DNA from: Synechococcus sp. HJ21-Hayes
GTDB lineage: Bacteria > Cyanobacteriota > Cyanobacteriia > PCC-6307 > Cyanobiaceae
Assembly (NCBI RefSeq): GCF_024345835.1
Contig: NZ_JAGQBW010000010.1
Span: forward strand, 43,492 to 107,491
Direction of reading: 5' to 3'
Length of the DNA stretch: 64,000 nt
Shown here: one piece after another, positions 8,017 to 18,248 of the stretch
How positions within the stretch are numbered: the stretch's first letter is position 1
Layout of the letters: each line of letters starts with the position of its first letter
The notes under the pieces: model-generated
The model's database searches: none
The model's input: the letters and a program-made list of their open reading frames with translations, nothing else
Told to the model about the DNA's origin: nothing
Translations under genes and position numbers: made by a program

Positions 8017-9072
8017 TCAGGCCCTTCGCAGAATTGCCGCCCAGTTTGCTTCGCCATCGCGGATGGCCTGCTCGGCCTGGCGGCAGAGCATCAGCCGGCT
8101 GGCGATGCGCTCCAGTCGCTGCAGGGAGGCCGTGTTGGCGGTGGGATTGCTGAGTTCCTCGCCCAGCTGCTCCCAGCTTTCGGGAAGTTGCAGGCCCGTT
8201 GGCGGAGGCTCAGGCAGGCCCGTGCGAGCCTGGATCTGCTGGCTCCATAGGCCGAGCTGGTTGGCCATGGCCCGCAGCAGCTCCGCTTCGGCCCGGTGCA
8301 GCTGCAGCACCAGCTGGGGATCCTGGCGGGTGGGCGCCTCCCGCACCATGCCGCCCACCATGGTGATCAAGCGGGAGGCGCTGGTGTCGAAGTTGGCCAT
8401 CAGCAGGGTTGCGGGATGGCGCTCCGGCAGCGTGCCCAGTTCCTGCTGGAGCACGGGCCGTTGCTGCCGGATGGCGATGAGTCGGTTGCGCAGGGCCCGG
8501 TAGCCGTGGATGGTCACCGGTTCGGCCCCCTGGCCTGCCATAGCGGGATCCACCGTGGCGGCCAGGTCGGTGTAGCAGCGTTGTAGTTGGCCGCACAGGT
8601 CGGCCACCAGGGCCAGGCTGATGTCCAACCCACGGGCCGGCCAGAACAGCCGCAGCCCCAGCAGCGTGATCAGCACCCCGAAGGAGGTCCAGAAGAAGCG
8701 GATCGGGATCCAGGTGGCCAGGCCGCCCTCGTGCACGAGCCAGCCCATCACAATGATCATGCCGCCCACCTTGTAGCCCACCTGCAGCTTCAGTAGCCCG
8801 CCCAGCAGGCGCAGGGCGCCGAGGGTGATGGCGATTGCGAGTGGCATCGGCACACCCCGCAAGCCCTCGTAGCCGATCAGCAAAAGCACCGACCCGAGCG
8901 CGGTGCCCAGCAGGCGCTGGCGCCCGAGGGCCAGGGCTCCTCCGTAGGTGCCGGTGGACACCGCCAGCACCGCCAGGGCCACGTATTGGCTGAACTCAAC
9001 GCCCGAGAGGCTCGCGAAGGCGTTGCCGAGCCCTGCGGTGAGGGCCGTGCGCAGGGCATTGCGGTTGATCAC
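8017..9072 (-). CDS. FUSC-family permease half (C-type partner, copy 1)
   Basis: 351 residues from a GTG whose last two bases are part of the preceding gene's stop (GTGA). Membrane segments fill the first 160 residues (LAVLAVSTGTYGGALALGRQ is the FUSC block), followed by a soluble helical region. It parallels the 3236-4294 gene in length, topology and motifs, so the operon carries a duplicated pair of split permeases. Presumed inner-membrane exporter subunit; substrate not inferable. Confidence 0.8.
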   Translation of the reverse strand: MINRNALRTALTAGLGNAFASLSGVEFSQYVALAVLAVSTGTYGGALALGRQRLLGTALGSVLLLIGYEGLRGVPMPLAIAITLGALRLLGGLLKLQVGYKVGGMIIVMGWLVHEGGLATWIPIRFFWTSFGVLITLLGLRLFWPARGLDISLALVADLCGQLQRCYTDLAATVDPAMAGQGAEPVTIHGYRALRNRLIAIRQQRPVLQQELGTLPERHPATLLMANFDTSASRLITMVGGMVREAPTRQDPQLVLQLHRAEAELLRAMANQLGLWSQQIQARTGLPEPPPTGLQLPESWEQLGEELSNPTANTASLQRLERIASRLMLCRQAEQAIRDGEANWAAILRRA

Positions 9073-10037
9073 GGCGGTGCCATCCGGTTCAACCCCCCCA
9101 GACAGGCATGCAGCGGGCGGCCTTCCTCGGCCAGGGCCAGCAGCGGCAGCACCGGCAGTTGTAGTTGTTGGGCTAGCTGTTGCCAGCGCTGCGGCTGGCG
9201 CCCTGGGGTGGGCCTAGGTACTCCGCTCAGCTGCCGTTGCAGGTCCTTCACCATCTGGCGGAGCTGCTCGGCCTGCGGGCTTCGCTGCTCTGGCAGCCCG
9301 GCCATCAGGCGTTCCCAGGCGATCCAGTGAAAGTGGGCGAGCTGCCACAGCCGTAGCCGTCGCTCCCAGCCGCCTTGGTGCAGGGCTTGATGGCGCGGGC
9401 CGCTGCGCTCTCGGGCCACCAGTTGCTCCATGCGCTGGAGGTCGTTGCTGAGCGGCGCTGGATCCAGCGGCTGGGGCCGGGATCCGCGTTGCCCGAGCCA
9501 GTCGCCGTAGGCCTGCAGCTGGGTCTGCAGCAGCGTTCGCAGGCGGCGATCGGCGGCTGTGAGTTCGGTGATGCTGCTACGGGGCCAGAAGAGCAGGCCA
9601 ACCCCGATGGCCACCACGCAGCCCACCACAGTGTCGAGGCCGCGGTTGAACACGTAATCCCAGTTCAGGGCCGCATGGCTGGGAAGCATCAGAAACATCA
9701 CGCTGGTGAGTCCGGCGGTGCCCAAGGCGCTCTGCCAGCGCAGCCTTTCCAGCACCGGAATCATCAGCAGCAACGACACCAGTACGCCGATCCAGCCGCT
9801 CAACATGGTGTGGACCATGAAGGTGATCAGCCCCCCCATCACGGTGCCAAGGATGCGGCTGGTGGCGGCCTGAAGGGTGTGCTCGTCGTTGTCGTCCACA
9901 ACGATCACCACCGCCATCAGCGGATACCAGAGAAACTGAATGCGCTGGGTCCAGGAGGCGATTGCCGCTGTGATGAACACGGCCACGAACAACTTCAGGC
10001 TGTTGCGCAGCAACAGGTTCTGCACGAGCCGCGGCAA
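9069..10037 (-). CDS. FUSC-family permease half (N-type partner, copy 1)
   Basis: 322 residues from a TTG; a GTG at 10025 (residue 5) is an equally plausible start and neither has a clear ribosome-binding site. Six hydrophobic segments (LRNSLKLFVAVFITAAIASW onward) precede a helical cytosolic domain. It is the first gene of the six-gene minus-strand run 10037-3236 (FUSC-N, FUSC-C, channel-like, TolC, FUSC-N, FUSC-C). It should pair with the overlapping downstream half to make a full exporter. Confidence 0.78.
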   Translation of the reverse strand: MPRLVQNLLLRNSLKLFVAVFITAAIASWTQRIQFLWYPLMAVVIVVDDNDEHTLQAATSRILGTVMGGLITFMVHTMLSGWIGVLVSLLLMIPVLERLRWQSALGTAGLTSVMFLMLPSHAALNWDYVFNRGLDTVVGCVVAIGVGLLFWPRSSITELTAADRRLRTLLQTQLQAYGDWLGQRGSRPQPLDPAPLSNDLQRMEQLVARERSGPRHQALHQGGWERRLRLWQLAHFHWIAWERLMAGLPEQRSPQAEQLRQMVKDLQRQLSGVPRPTPGRQPQRWQQLAQQLQLPVLPLLALAEEGRPLHACLGGLNRMAPP

Positions 10038-10088
10038 CGATCAGCTGTCAGGAGCTTATGGGGGCCAGCCACGCCGCGTCTGTGTGTC

Positions 10089-10553
10089 GTGAGCTGGGTG
10101 CCGGCGATCACGATTGATCTGGAGGCCCTGCTGCGCATGGGTCTGGCCGTGCTGTGCGGCATGGCGGTGGGCTACAACCGTGCCCAACACTTCAGCGAAC
10201 CCCAGCCCAATCGCGTGCGCGTGCACGTGCTCGTGGGGCTTAGCGCTTGCTTGATGGTGTTGGCGGCCGGCCCTGATCCCGAGGCGCGCAGCCGGGTGAT
10301 TCAGGGGGTCGCCACCGGTATCGGTTTCCTTGGGGCTGGCGAAATCCTGGTGGATCGCTCCGGCCGCCGGGGGCACAGCACTCCGCAGGTGCATGGCCTT
10401 ACCAGTGCTGCCTCGATCTGGTTCACGGCAGCCTTGGGGGTCACGGTGGCTGCCTCCACGCCGCTGTTGGCTGCCGTGGCGCTGTTGCTGGCTCTGGTGG
10501 TGCTATCTCAGCATGGAAACGGCCATCACAACGGAGGACCGCCCCATGGCTGA
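10089..10553 (+). CDS. MgtC/SapB-family membrane protein
   Basis: 154 residues starting at a GTG (SWVPAITIDLEALLRMGLAV); longer upstream reading frame is antisense to the FUSC gene and was discarded. The conserved MgtC N-terminal pattern is clear: LLRMGLAVLCGMAVGYNRA, R-x-H-x-LVGLSACLMVL, GVATGIGFLGAGEILV and LTSAASIWFTAALGV. MgtC proteins are inner-membrane proteins linked to magnesium limitation, membrane potential and ATP synthase control. Here the usual GFLGAG motif is intact. The gene is divergent from the FUSC operon and precedes a small DUF-type membrane gene. Confidence 0.82.
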   Translation: MSWVPAITIDLEALLRMGLAVLCGMAVGYNRAQHFSEPQPNRVRVHVLVGLSACLMVLAAGPDPEARSRVIQGVATGIGFLGAGEILVDRSGRRGHSTPQVHGLTSAASIWFTAALGVTVAASTPLLAAVALLLALVVLSQHGNGHHNGGPPHG

Positions 10554-10776
10554 GCCCGATCCAGCGGCCACGCCGGCGAGCCTGTGGGCCGAGAAACCCT
10601 GGTGGTGTCAGCCCTGGTCGATCCTGCTCACGGGGATTAGCGCCGTGGTTGGCTCCTGGTGGCTGTTGCGGGTGTGGTGGATCACGGCGCCGGTAGCCCT
10701 GGGGGTACTGGTGTGGTGGTGGCTGTTCCTGGTGCTGGTGCCAGGGGCCTATCGGGATCAGAACAGGAACTTGTAG
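10546..10776 (+). CDS. small cyanobacterial membrane protein (DUF6737-like)
   Basis: 76 residues with two hydrophobic segments rich in tryptophan (SILLTGISAVVGSWWLL and APVALGVLVWWWLFLVLVP) and a W-A-E-K-PWWCQPWSI lead-in. Proteins of this shape are common in cyanobacteria without known function. The ATG at 10546 has a GGAGG eight bases upstream, which decides it over the ATG at 10513. It overlaps the 3' end of the MgtC-like gene by 8 bases and the convergent LCP gene by 19 bases. Confidence 0.65.
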   Translation: MAEPDPAATPASLWAEKPWWCQPWSILLTGISAVVGSWWLLRVWWITAPVALGVLVWWWLFLVLVPGAYRDQNRNL

Positions 10777-11678
10777 CGCTCGCCGCCGCCGCTGGCTGCG
10801 GCTGCTCCGGCAGCCACTGGCCACTCCGCCTCCCAGTAGGAGATGCCATCACGCATGAAAGGTCGGCCCCCCAGCCGTTCAGTGTTCAACTGCGTGCCCC
10901 CCATGGCGGTGATCAGACCGCCGATCTCCATCGGCCCCAGGTCGGTCTTGAGGTCCTTGCCTGCAGTGGCCAGCAGGGCCGGCAGGCGCACCAGATTTTC
11001 GGGTCGGGTGATCTGCTCAAACAGGGCTTTGAGCACCAGTTTCTGGCGATCGAGTCGGCCGATGTCGCCCATCTCATCGTGCCGGAAGCGCAGGAAACCC
11101 TCCAGCTCGCGGCCCTGCAGACGTTGCCGACCCGGTTGGAGATCGATGCTGAGCCCCTGACTGTTGTCCACGTAGTACATGGTTTTGGGGACGTCCACCT
11201 CTAGGCCTCCCAGGGCATCACCCAGGCGACGGATCACCGACAGGTTCACCAGGATGTGGTGCTCCACGGGCCGCCCCAGGTGCTTGGAGAGTTCGCTTTT
11301 GACGGCCTCCGGCCCCCCCATCGCATAGAGGGCATTGGCCTTGAGTGGCCCAAAGCTGCTGGAGTCGATGTAGGTGTCCCGGGGCACCTGGGTGAGCTTG
11401 CTGACACCGTCCTTCACCTGCAGGGTGTACATCACATCGGTATTGCCGCCGCCCACGTCGGTGCCGAGGATCACCACTTCCCGGTCCCCCAAACCTGTCC
11501 AGCTGCTGAAGGGGTTCGCCATCTGCCGGGTTTGACCCAGGAGATCGCCCTTGAGCAGCTCAGTCAGCGGTGCCGCCAGGAGCAGCCCGCCCCCAAGCCC
11601 CACGGCAATGGCCAGCAGCACAGGCCCTCGCTCGTCGGGGCGATGCCTCCCGGGGGGCTTCAGGGCGGGACTCTTCAT
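10758..11678 (-). CDS. LytR-CpsA-Psr (LCP) family phosphotransferase
   Basis: 306 residues from ATG 11678; a TTG two codons earlier is less likely. A basic N-terminus and one membrane helix (PVLLAIAVGLGGGLLLAAPL) place the catalytic domain outside the membrane. LCP signatures present: ILGTDVGGGNTDVMYTLQV, TQVPRDTYID, and the FLRFRHDEMGDIGRLDRQ block with the conserved D-x-x-R and R-x-x-RQ residues. LCP enzymes attach polyprenyl-linked glycopolymers to peptidoglycan or other acceptors. Cyanobacteria usually have several; the polymer handled here is unknown. Confidence 0.88.
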   Translation of the reverse strand: MKSPALKPPGRHRPDERGPVLLAIAVGLGGGLLLAAPLTELLKGDLLGQTRQMANPFSSWTGLGDREVVILGTDVGGGNTDVMYTLQVKDGVSKLTQVPRDTYIDSSSFGPLKANALYAMGGPEAVKSELSKHLGRPVEHHILVNLSVIRRLGDALGGLEVDVPKTMYYVDNSQGLSIDLQPGRQRLQGRELEGFLRFRHDEMGDIGRLDRQKLVLKALFEQITRPENLVRLPALLATAGKDLKTDLGPMEIGGLITAMGGTQLNTERLGGRPFMRDGISYWEAEWPVAAGAAAASGGGERYKFLF

Positions 11679-11790
11679 TCTCAAAACTTATTTCATGCCT
11701 CTTGACTTGCTGAACTGCGCGCCCTAGCTGACGGTCAGTTTTTCGGCTGGCCAGACTGACACAGCGAGGCCAAGGGACATCAGAAGGGCC

Positions 11791-12090
11791 CTAGTCCTCA
11801 CTGGCGGCGAGGGCCCGTAGGCCCATGTGTAGGTGGGCTTGCAAGGCCCCCAGGGCCATCAGTTGCCTGGCACTGCGCTGCTGTTTGAGGGCTGGCGCTT
11901 GCGCGTTCAGTGCGGCGAGGAGCCGCTGACTGAGCTGGCCATACTGCTCAAGCAGGCCTTGCAGCTCCTGCAGGGCAGGTCCGTTGCGTTGCTCCTGGCG
12001 GGCTCCATCGGCCTCCACCAGGGCGTGCTGGTGGAGAGTGGCCAGGGCGCGAAAGCTGATGGCGTCGGGGCAGGGATTGATCGCATCCAT
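11791..12090 (-). CDS. conserved-looking hypothetical protein
   Basis: 99 residues, mostly predicted helical and rich in Ala, Leu and Gln, with no membrane segment or cysteine motif. I do not recognise it. The frame has the coding character of its neighbours and fills the space between LCP and the ABC exporter, but its antisense frame is also open, so it is only moderately supported. Confidence 0.4.
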   Translation of the reverse strand: MDAINPCPDAISFRALATLHQHALVEADGARQEQRNGPALQELQGLLEQYGQLSQRLLAALNAQAPALKQQRSARQLMALGALQAHLHMGLRALAASED

Positions 12091-12209
12091 GGGTGCAATC
12101 AGGCGGGGGAATCAGTCCCTGAACGCTATGGAGCCTGCGTGCCTGCAGCAGGGCGTAACCCGGTAGTGATCTCTCGCCATGGCAGGTCGGTTCTGCTCCC
12201 TGGGGGGGC

Positions 12210-14009
12210 TCAGAGGCTGAGGACTTCCCCTTCCCGTAGGCCCGCCTGCACGCGCCAGAGCCGCGCATAGGCCCCCTGGCTGTTGATCAGCTGCTCATGG
12301 CGGCCACTCTCCACGATCCTGCCCCCCTCCATCACCACGATCCGATCGGCATGGCGCACTGTGGAGAGGCGATGGGCGATCACCAGCGTGGTGCGGTCGG
12401 CGGTGATCAGATCCAGGGAACGTTGGATCGCGGCTTCGGTTTCGTTATCCACCGCAGCGGTGGCCTCATCGAGGATGAGCACCGGTGGATTCTTGAGAAT
12501 GGCTCGGGCCAGGGCAATGCGCTGGCGCTGACCACCGGACAGGCGCTGGCCTCGCTCTCCCACAACGGTGTCGTACCCCTGGGGCAGTGCCTCGATGAAC
12601 CGTGCTGCTTCGGCTTGTTGGGAGGCTTGTTCGATGGCGGCCCGGGAGGCATCAAAGCTTCCGTAGGCGATGTTTTCGGCCACGGTTCCATGGAACAGGA
12701 ACACCTCCTGGCTCACCAGGCCGATGGCGCGGCGCAGGTCTGCCAGTTCCAGCTCGCGGATGGGCAGGCCGTCCAGGCAGATCTCACCCTGTTGCACCTC
12801 GTAGAGCCGCAACAGCAGTTTCACGATGGTGCTCTTGCCGGAGCCGGTGGCCCCCACGATGCCGATGGTGCTGCCTGCGGGCACGGTGAGGTTGAAGTCC
12901 TTCAGAAGGGGGGAGCGGCCGGCATAGGCGAACCCCACGCTGCGGAAGTCCAGGGATCCCCGCACGTCGTGTAGGGGCAGGGGCCTGTGGCCTCCGGGGA
13001 TCGTGATGGGGGTATCGAGCAGATCCAGCACCCGCTGGGTGGAGGCCATGGCCCGCTGGTAGTCATCCAGGGTGCGCCCCAGGGTGGTGAGGGGCCACAG
13101 CAAGCGCTGGGTGATGAACACCAGGAAGCTGTAGGTGCCTACGGCGATTCCGCCTTGCCAGGCCTGTAGGCCGCCGATCACCAAGATGGCGAGGAAGGCG
13201 AACAGGATGGCGAAACGGATCAATGGGATGAAGGCCGCGGAGAGACGGATGGCTCGCCCGTTGCTGCGCCGATAGGCCTGGCTCTGCTCACAGAGCCGTT
13301 CGATTTCCCATGTCTCTGCGGCGTAGCTCTTGATCGTGAGCATGCCCCCCAGGTTGTTGGCCAGGCGGCTGGCGAGATCGCCGGCGCGGTCCCGCACGTC
13401 GCGGTAGCGGGGCTGCAGCCGTTGTTGAAAGGTGAGCGATCCCCACAGAATCACCGGGATGGGCAGGAAGGACACCCCCGCCACCAACGGCGAGAGCCAG
13501 GCCATGGCTCCCCCCACCGCCAGCACCGTGGTGATCAGCTGCAGGATCTCGTTGGCCCCGTGGTCGAGGAATCGCTCCAGCTGGTTGATGTCGTCGTTGA
13601 GGATCGTGAGCAGCCGGCCACTGCTGCTGGCTTCAAAGAAGCCCATTTCCAGCTGCTGCAGATGGCTGTAGGCCTCCAAGCGCAACTCGTGCTGGACGGT
13701 TTGGGCCAGGTTGCGCCACAACAGCGCGTAGAGGTATTCGAAAAGAGATTCGGCACTCCAGATCAGGAAGGAGAGCCCAGCCAGCACCCCCAGCTGCAGC
13801 GGCACGGTGGTGAAGCCCAGGGCCGCCAGCCAGGAGGTGTTCTGCTGCACCACCACGTCCACCGCCAGGCCGATCAGCACCGGCGGGGCCAGGTCAAACA
13901 GCTTGTTGAGCACCGAGCAGGCGGTGGCCAGCCACACCAGGCGGCGATGGGGGCGCAGGGTGCGCAGCAGGCGCTGCAGTGCGTCGTTGGGGTTGGAGGT
14001 GTCGCTCAT
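12210..14009 (-). CDS. ABC exporter half-transporter (fused permease-ATPase)
   Basis: 599 residues. Six membrane helices lie in the first 310 residues and a nucleotide-binding domain follows with Walker A (GATGSGKST), Q-loop (LVSQEVFLFHGT), signature (LSGGQRQRIALARA), Walker B (PVLILDEATAAVD) and H-loop (IAHRLST). This is the MsbA/multidrug-exporter architecture and would act as a homodimer in the inner membrane. Substrate could be lipid, peptide or drug. A perfect 11-bp hairpin lies 13 bases before its ATG. Confidence 0.9.
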   Translation of the reverse strand: MSDTSNPNDALQRLLRTLRPHRRLVWLATACSVLNKLFDLAPPVLIGLAVDVVVQQNTSWLAALGFTTVPLQLGVLAGLSFLIWSAESLFEYLYALLWRNLAQTVQHELRLEAYSHLQQLEMGFFEASSSGRLLTILNDDINQLERFLDHGANEILQLITTVLAVGGAMAWLSPLVAGVSFLPIPVILWGSLTFQQRLQPRYRDVRDRAGDLASRLANNLGGMLTIKSYAAETWEIERLCEQSQAYRRSNGRAIRLSAAFIPLIRFAILFAFLAILVIGGLQAWQGGIAVGTYSFLVFITQRLLWPLTTLGRTLDDYQRAMASTQRVLDLLDTPITIPGGHRPLPLHDVRGSLDFRSVGFAYAGRSPLLKDFNLTVPAGSTIGIVGATGSGKSTIVKLLLRLYEVQQGEICLDGLPIRELELADLRRAIGLVSQEVFLFHGTVAENIAYGSFDASRAAIEQASQQAEAARFIEALPQGYDTVVGERGQRLSGGQRQRIALARAILKNPPVLILDEATAAVDNETEAAIQRSLDLITADRTTLVIAHRLSTVRHADRIVVMEGGRIVESGRHEQLINSQGAYARLWRVQAGLREGEVLSL

Positions 14010-14022
14010 GCCGCCATTTAAG

Positions 14023-14047
14023 AAGCCAGCCCCGGGGGGGCTGGCTT
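14023..14047 (-). promoter_or_regulatory. 5' leader hairpin before the ABC exporter
   Basis: A perfect 11-bp inverted repeat, AAGCCAGCCCC / GGGGCTGGCTT with a 3-base loop, ends 13 bases upstream of the exporter's ATG on the minus strand. Only a short T/A stretch (CTTAAA) follows it on that strand, so it is weak as a terminator. It may affect ribosome access or mark the end of an unseen transcript. Confidence 0.4.
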
Positions 14048-14605
14048 AGGGAGTCTTGGATTGTTGAACCGTTGTGGCGCAATGAGTGGATGACGCGACT
14101 CAGATGAGCAGGGTTTGATCCGGGCGTTGATTCCTGATGTAAGCGTGTTGAGGGTTGTTGGGTTTGGAACTTAGACGTGGCCTCTGAATCTGGATTCCCG
14201 ATTGGGACGAGGATGGTCGATGGGACTGAATGGGCTTGAGGCCTGGGATGGTTCGACGGCTCGACAGAGCCACGGGAGCGTTCGCAGGTTCTCCGCCAGC
14301 TGGATGCTGATTGGATGCTGCGCCATAGAGCTCGAACCCTTCGGCCTAGCCGGCTCTGATGCTGGAACGGGATCGCCTGAATCGGATCACTGAACCATGC
14401 TCAGCTTCAGCTGTGCTGCTGGGGTGGAGTGGTGTCCATCTCTGGCTCCTCTCTAGACCTGACACCAGCATCGCCTCGGTCGAGGTCTATCGCCCATAGG
14501 TGTAAGTACGGGTTTGTTCGGAGAGAATTGTGAAGCTGTTGTTTGTCCTCTGTTGTTAGCTCCTCAGCTGCGGTAGACCGATGGGGTCTCCACAAGGAGC
14601 TGTCC
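14048..14605. other. gene-poor interval
   Basis: About 560 bases between the ABC exporter and the small gene at 14606. Open frames here are short and lack recognisable protein features; the minus-strand frame 14407-14715 is antisense to the small gene. I see no tRNA fold and no known small-RNA motif. It probably carries the promoters of the two divergent flanking genes. Confidence 0.5.
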
Positions 14606-14806
14606 ATGACGCGTTCAAGATCGTTCCACCGATTCCATCGCTGGACCGCCAAGTTGCGCCGCCGTTCCCTGCGCAGCGCCTTGCCTGAGCCCCGTGAAGG
14701 CGAGCTGCAGCCCACCCATCCGGTTGCTGAGCTGCGGCGCAGCCTGTGGCAACGCGATCAGCTGCATGATCTGCTGGAGGTGGAGGAGCTCCAGGGTGCT
14801 GTTTGA
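14606..14806 (+). CDS. small basic hypothetical protein
   Basis: 66 residues, with an Arg/Ser-rich basic N-terminal half (MTRSRSFHRFHRWTAKLRRR) and an acidic helical C-terminus (DQLHDLLEVEELQGAV). The start is chosen for its AAGGAG about seven bases upstream; the longer frame from 14543 lacks such a site. A strong Rho-independent terminator follows 35 bases after the stop, supporting a real short transcription unit. No family recognised; a nucleic-acid-binding role would fit the charge but is a guess. Confidence 0.6.
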   Translation: MTRSRSFHRFHRWTAKLRRRSLRSALPEPREGELQPTHPVAELRRSLWQRDQLHDLLEVEELQGAV

Positions 14807-14840
14807 GCCCGGCGGCCCATCAACACGTTGAGCTACTGGA

Positions 14841-14878
14841 AAGCCCCGGACTGACCAACGTCATCCCGGGGCTTTTGG
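14841..14878 (+). terminator. Rho-independent terminator
   Basis: Stem AAGCCCCGG (14841-14849) pairs with CCGGGGCTT (14866-14874), a perfect 9-bp GC-rich helix, followed by TTGGTTT. It ends the small plus-strand gene at 14606 and may also act on minus-strand transcripts from the RRM gene, which stops 59 bases away. Confidence 0.75.
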
Positions 14879-14936
14879 TTTGGAGGATTGCTGCACGGAC
14901 CTGGGCGCTGGTGGTGCGCTTCAGGTCCGCCGGAGA

Positions 14937-15356
14937 TCACCAGCGATTGCCGCCGCCACCGTAACCGCCATCTCCACCACCGCCGTAACCGCCGCCGCCG
15001 CCGTAACCACCACGGCCGCCACCGCCACCGCCGTAACCACCGCCGCCGCCACCGCCACGGTTGCCGCCGCCGCCGCCGTAGCCGCCGCGACCACCGCCGC
15101 CGCCGCCGCCGCCTTCACGGGGGGTGGCCTTGTTAACGCGGATCATCCGACCCATCCATTCGACGTTCTGAAGGTCGTCGATGGCCTTTTGCTCATCAGC
15201 ATCGTTCGCCATCTCCACGAAGGCAAAACCGCGCTTACGACCGGTCTCGCGGTCGAGGGGCAGGCTGCACTTGGAGACTTCGCCGTACTGGCTGAATAGA
15301 TCAAGCAGATCCTCCTGTTCGGCTTGGAACGAGAGGTTGCCTACGTAAATGGTCAT
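14937..15356 (-). CDS. glycine-rich RRM RNA-binding protein (Rbp)
   Basis: 139 residues. An N-terminal RNA-recognition motif spans about residues 1-80 with RNP2 (IYVGNLSF) and RNP1 (KRGFAFVEM). A low-complexity tail of GGYGGGGG-type repeats with interspersed Arg runs to the end and finishes NRW. This is the cyanobacterial Rbp architecture, implicated in cold response and mRNA handling or localisation. The GCC-rich antisense of the tail creates long false open frames on the plus strand. Confidence 0.93.
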   Translation of the reverse strand: MTIYVGNLSFQAEQEDLLDLFSQYGEVSKCSLPLDRETGRKRGFAFVEMANDADEQKAIDDLQNVEWMGRMIRVNKATPREGGGGGGGGRGGYGGGGGNRGGGGGGGYGGGGGGRGGYGGGGGYGGGGDGGYGGGGNRW

Positions 15357-15598
15357 TCCTTCAACGGAACCTGGACACTGATTCGTGGATGCTGCGGTTC
15401 CGAGTGGAGCCTGTGAGCCTTGGAATCACGCCACACCTTACAGCCCTGCGGATGACAGGTCCCTGTCGTCGCTGGCTGCTCTGGGGGCCGTCCCGTAACA
15501 AGGCTTGAAGCAACAGCGAAAGGAAGCGGAAGAAACCCCCGCCGGCCCACCTATTGTCCCATTGTCAGCAAATCCTCACCCGTTGCCGAGCTCTCCCG

Positions 15599-15799
15599 AT
15601 GACGGCACCTGTTCCCTGGAGTCTGGCCTGGCGCGACGATGGCGAGCTGGCTCCCCAGGATCACTTCGATCTGCTGCAGAGCCTGGTGGCTGCTGAAACC
15701 GAATCTGTCCAGCCGGGGCTGGTGGTGGCCATGGAGCGACTCTCCCTGGAGCAGCTGAGCCTGGTGTCCACCGGTGATGTGACCCGGCTCTGTGCCTGA
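15599..15799 (+). CDS. hypothetical protein
   Basis: 66 residues from ATG 15599 (MTAPVPWSLAWRDDGELAPQ). Acidic, helical, no membrane segment. The frame can be extended to 15554 but the extension looks non-coding. No recognised family; placed between the RRM gene and the RNA helicase with codon use similar to its neighbours. Confidence 0.45.
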   Translation: MTAPVPWSLAWRDDGELAPQDHFDLLQSLVAAETESVQPGLVVAMERLSLEQLSLVSTGDVTRLCA

Positions 15800-15877
15800 G
15801 GGCGATGAGTCAGCGCTCCCCATCGGTGTGGATCTGCTGATCATCCGGGCCTGGTTTGCAGGCCCGGACCGGGATAC

Positions 15878-17752
<1,875 letters not shown>

Positions 17753-17845
17753 TGTTTAGGTCTGGGCCTGGGAATTCCTTCGTCAACAGGCCGGCAGACA
17801 CCCGTGAATAACTGCCTTGCCCTTCACAAAGGGTGAGAAGAAACA

Positions 17846-18223
17846 TTACCACTGCGCGGGGACGCGGTTGTAGTCGTCCTGCAGCCGTTCGATGTCGTCT
17901 TCGCGCAGTTGGCTGCCGCGCTGCACCTCCACGATCACCAGGTCCTCGTCGCTGGCACTGGCCCGGTGCACCGTCCCGCAGGGCACGGCCAGGACGCAGC
18001 CGGGCGCCGCGCTGACCCGCCGGCCGTCGCACTCCAGCTGGCCCCGGCCGGCCACTACCACCCAGTGTTCGCTGCGGTGATGGTGGCGCTGCAAGCTGAT
18101 GCGCTGGCCGGCCCTGATACAGAGGCGTTTCACCAGATAGCCATCACCGCTGCCGAGGCATTCGAACCATCCCCACGGGCGTTGCACGCGGCCATCGGCT
18201 GGGGTGGGCTGGCGGTCCGTCAC
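17846..18223 (-). CDS. cupin, phosphomannose isomerase type II-like
   Basis: 125 residues from a GTG. The pattern RPWGWFECLGSGDGYLVKRL, then LQRHHHRSEHWVVVAGRG and PCGTVHRASASDEDLVIVEV, is the C-terminal cupin of bifunctional mannose-6-phosphate isomerase/GDP-mannose pyrophosphorylase, here standing alone. Metal-binding histidines (HHHRSEHW and the later H) are present. It would interconvert mannose-6-phosphate and fructose-6-phosphate for sugar-nucleotide supply. Stand-alone forms are common in cyanobacteria. Confidence 0.8.
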   Translation of the reverse strand: MTDRQPTPADGRVQRPWGWFECLGSGDGYLVKRLCIRAGQRISLQRHHHRSEHWVVVAGRGQLECDGRRVSAAPGCVLAVPCGTVHRASASDEDLVIVEVQRGSQLREDDIERLQDDYNRVPAQW

Positions 18224-18248
18224 GCTGGCAGCCAGGTGTCCACCAAGC

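Noticed and set aside
9375..10088. Upstream extension of the MgtC-like frame
   Set aside because: The added part is His/Gln-rich antisense of a FUSC gene; MgtC similarity begins only at about 10095.
14880..15299. Plus-strand Ala/Thr/Val-rich frame and repeated GCCGCC pattern
   Set aside because: It is the complement of the Gly-rich tail of the RRM protein. The repeated look is codon repetition, not a CRISPR array or a separate gene.
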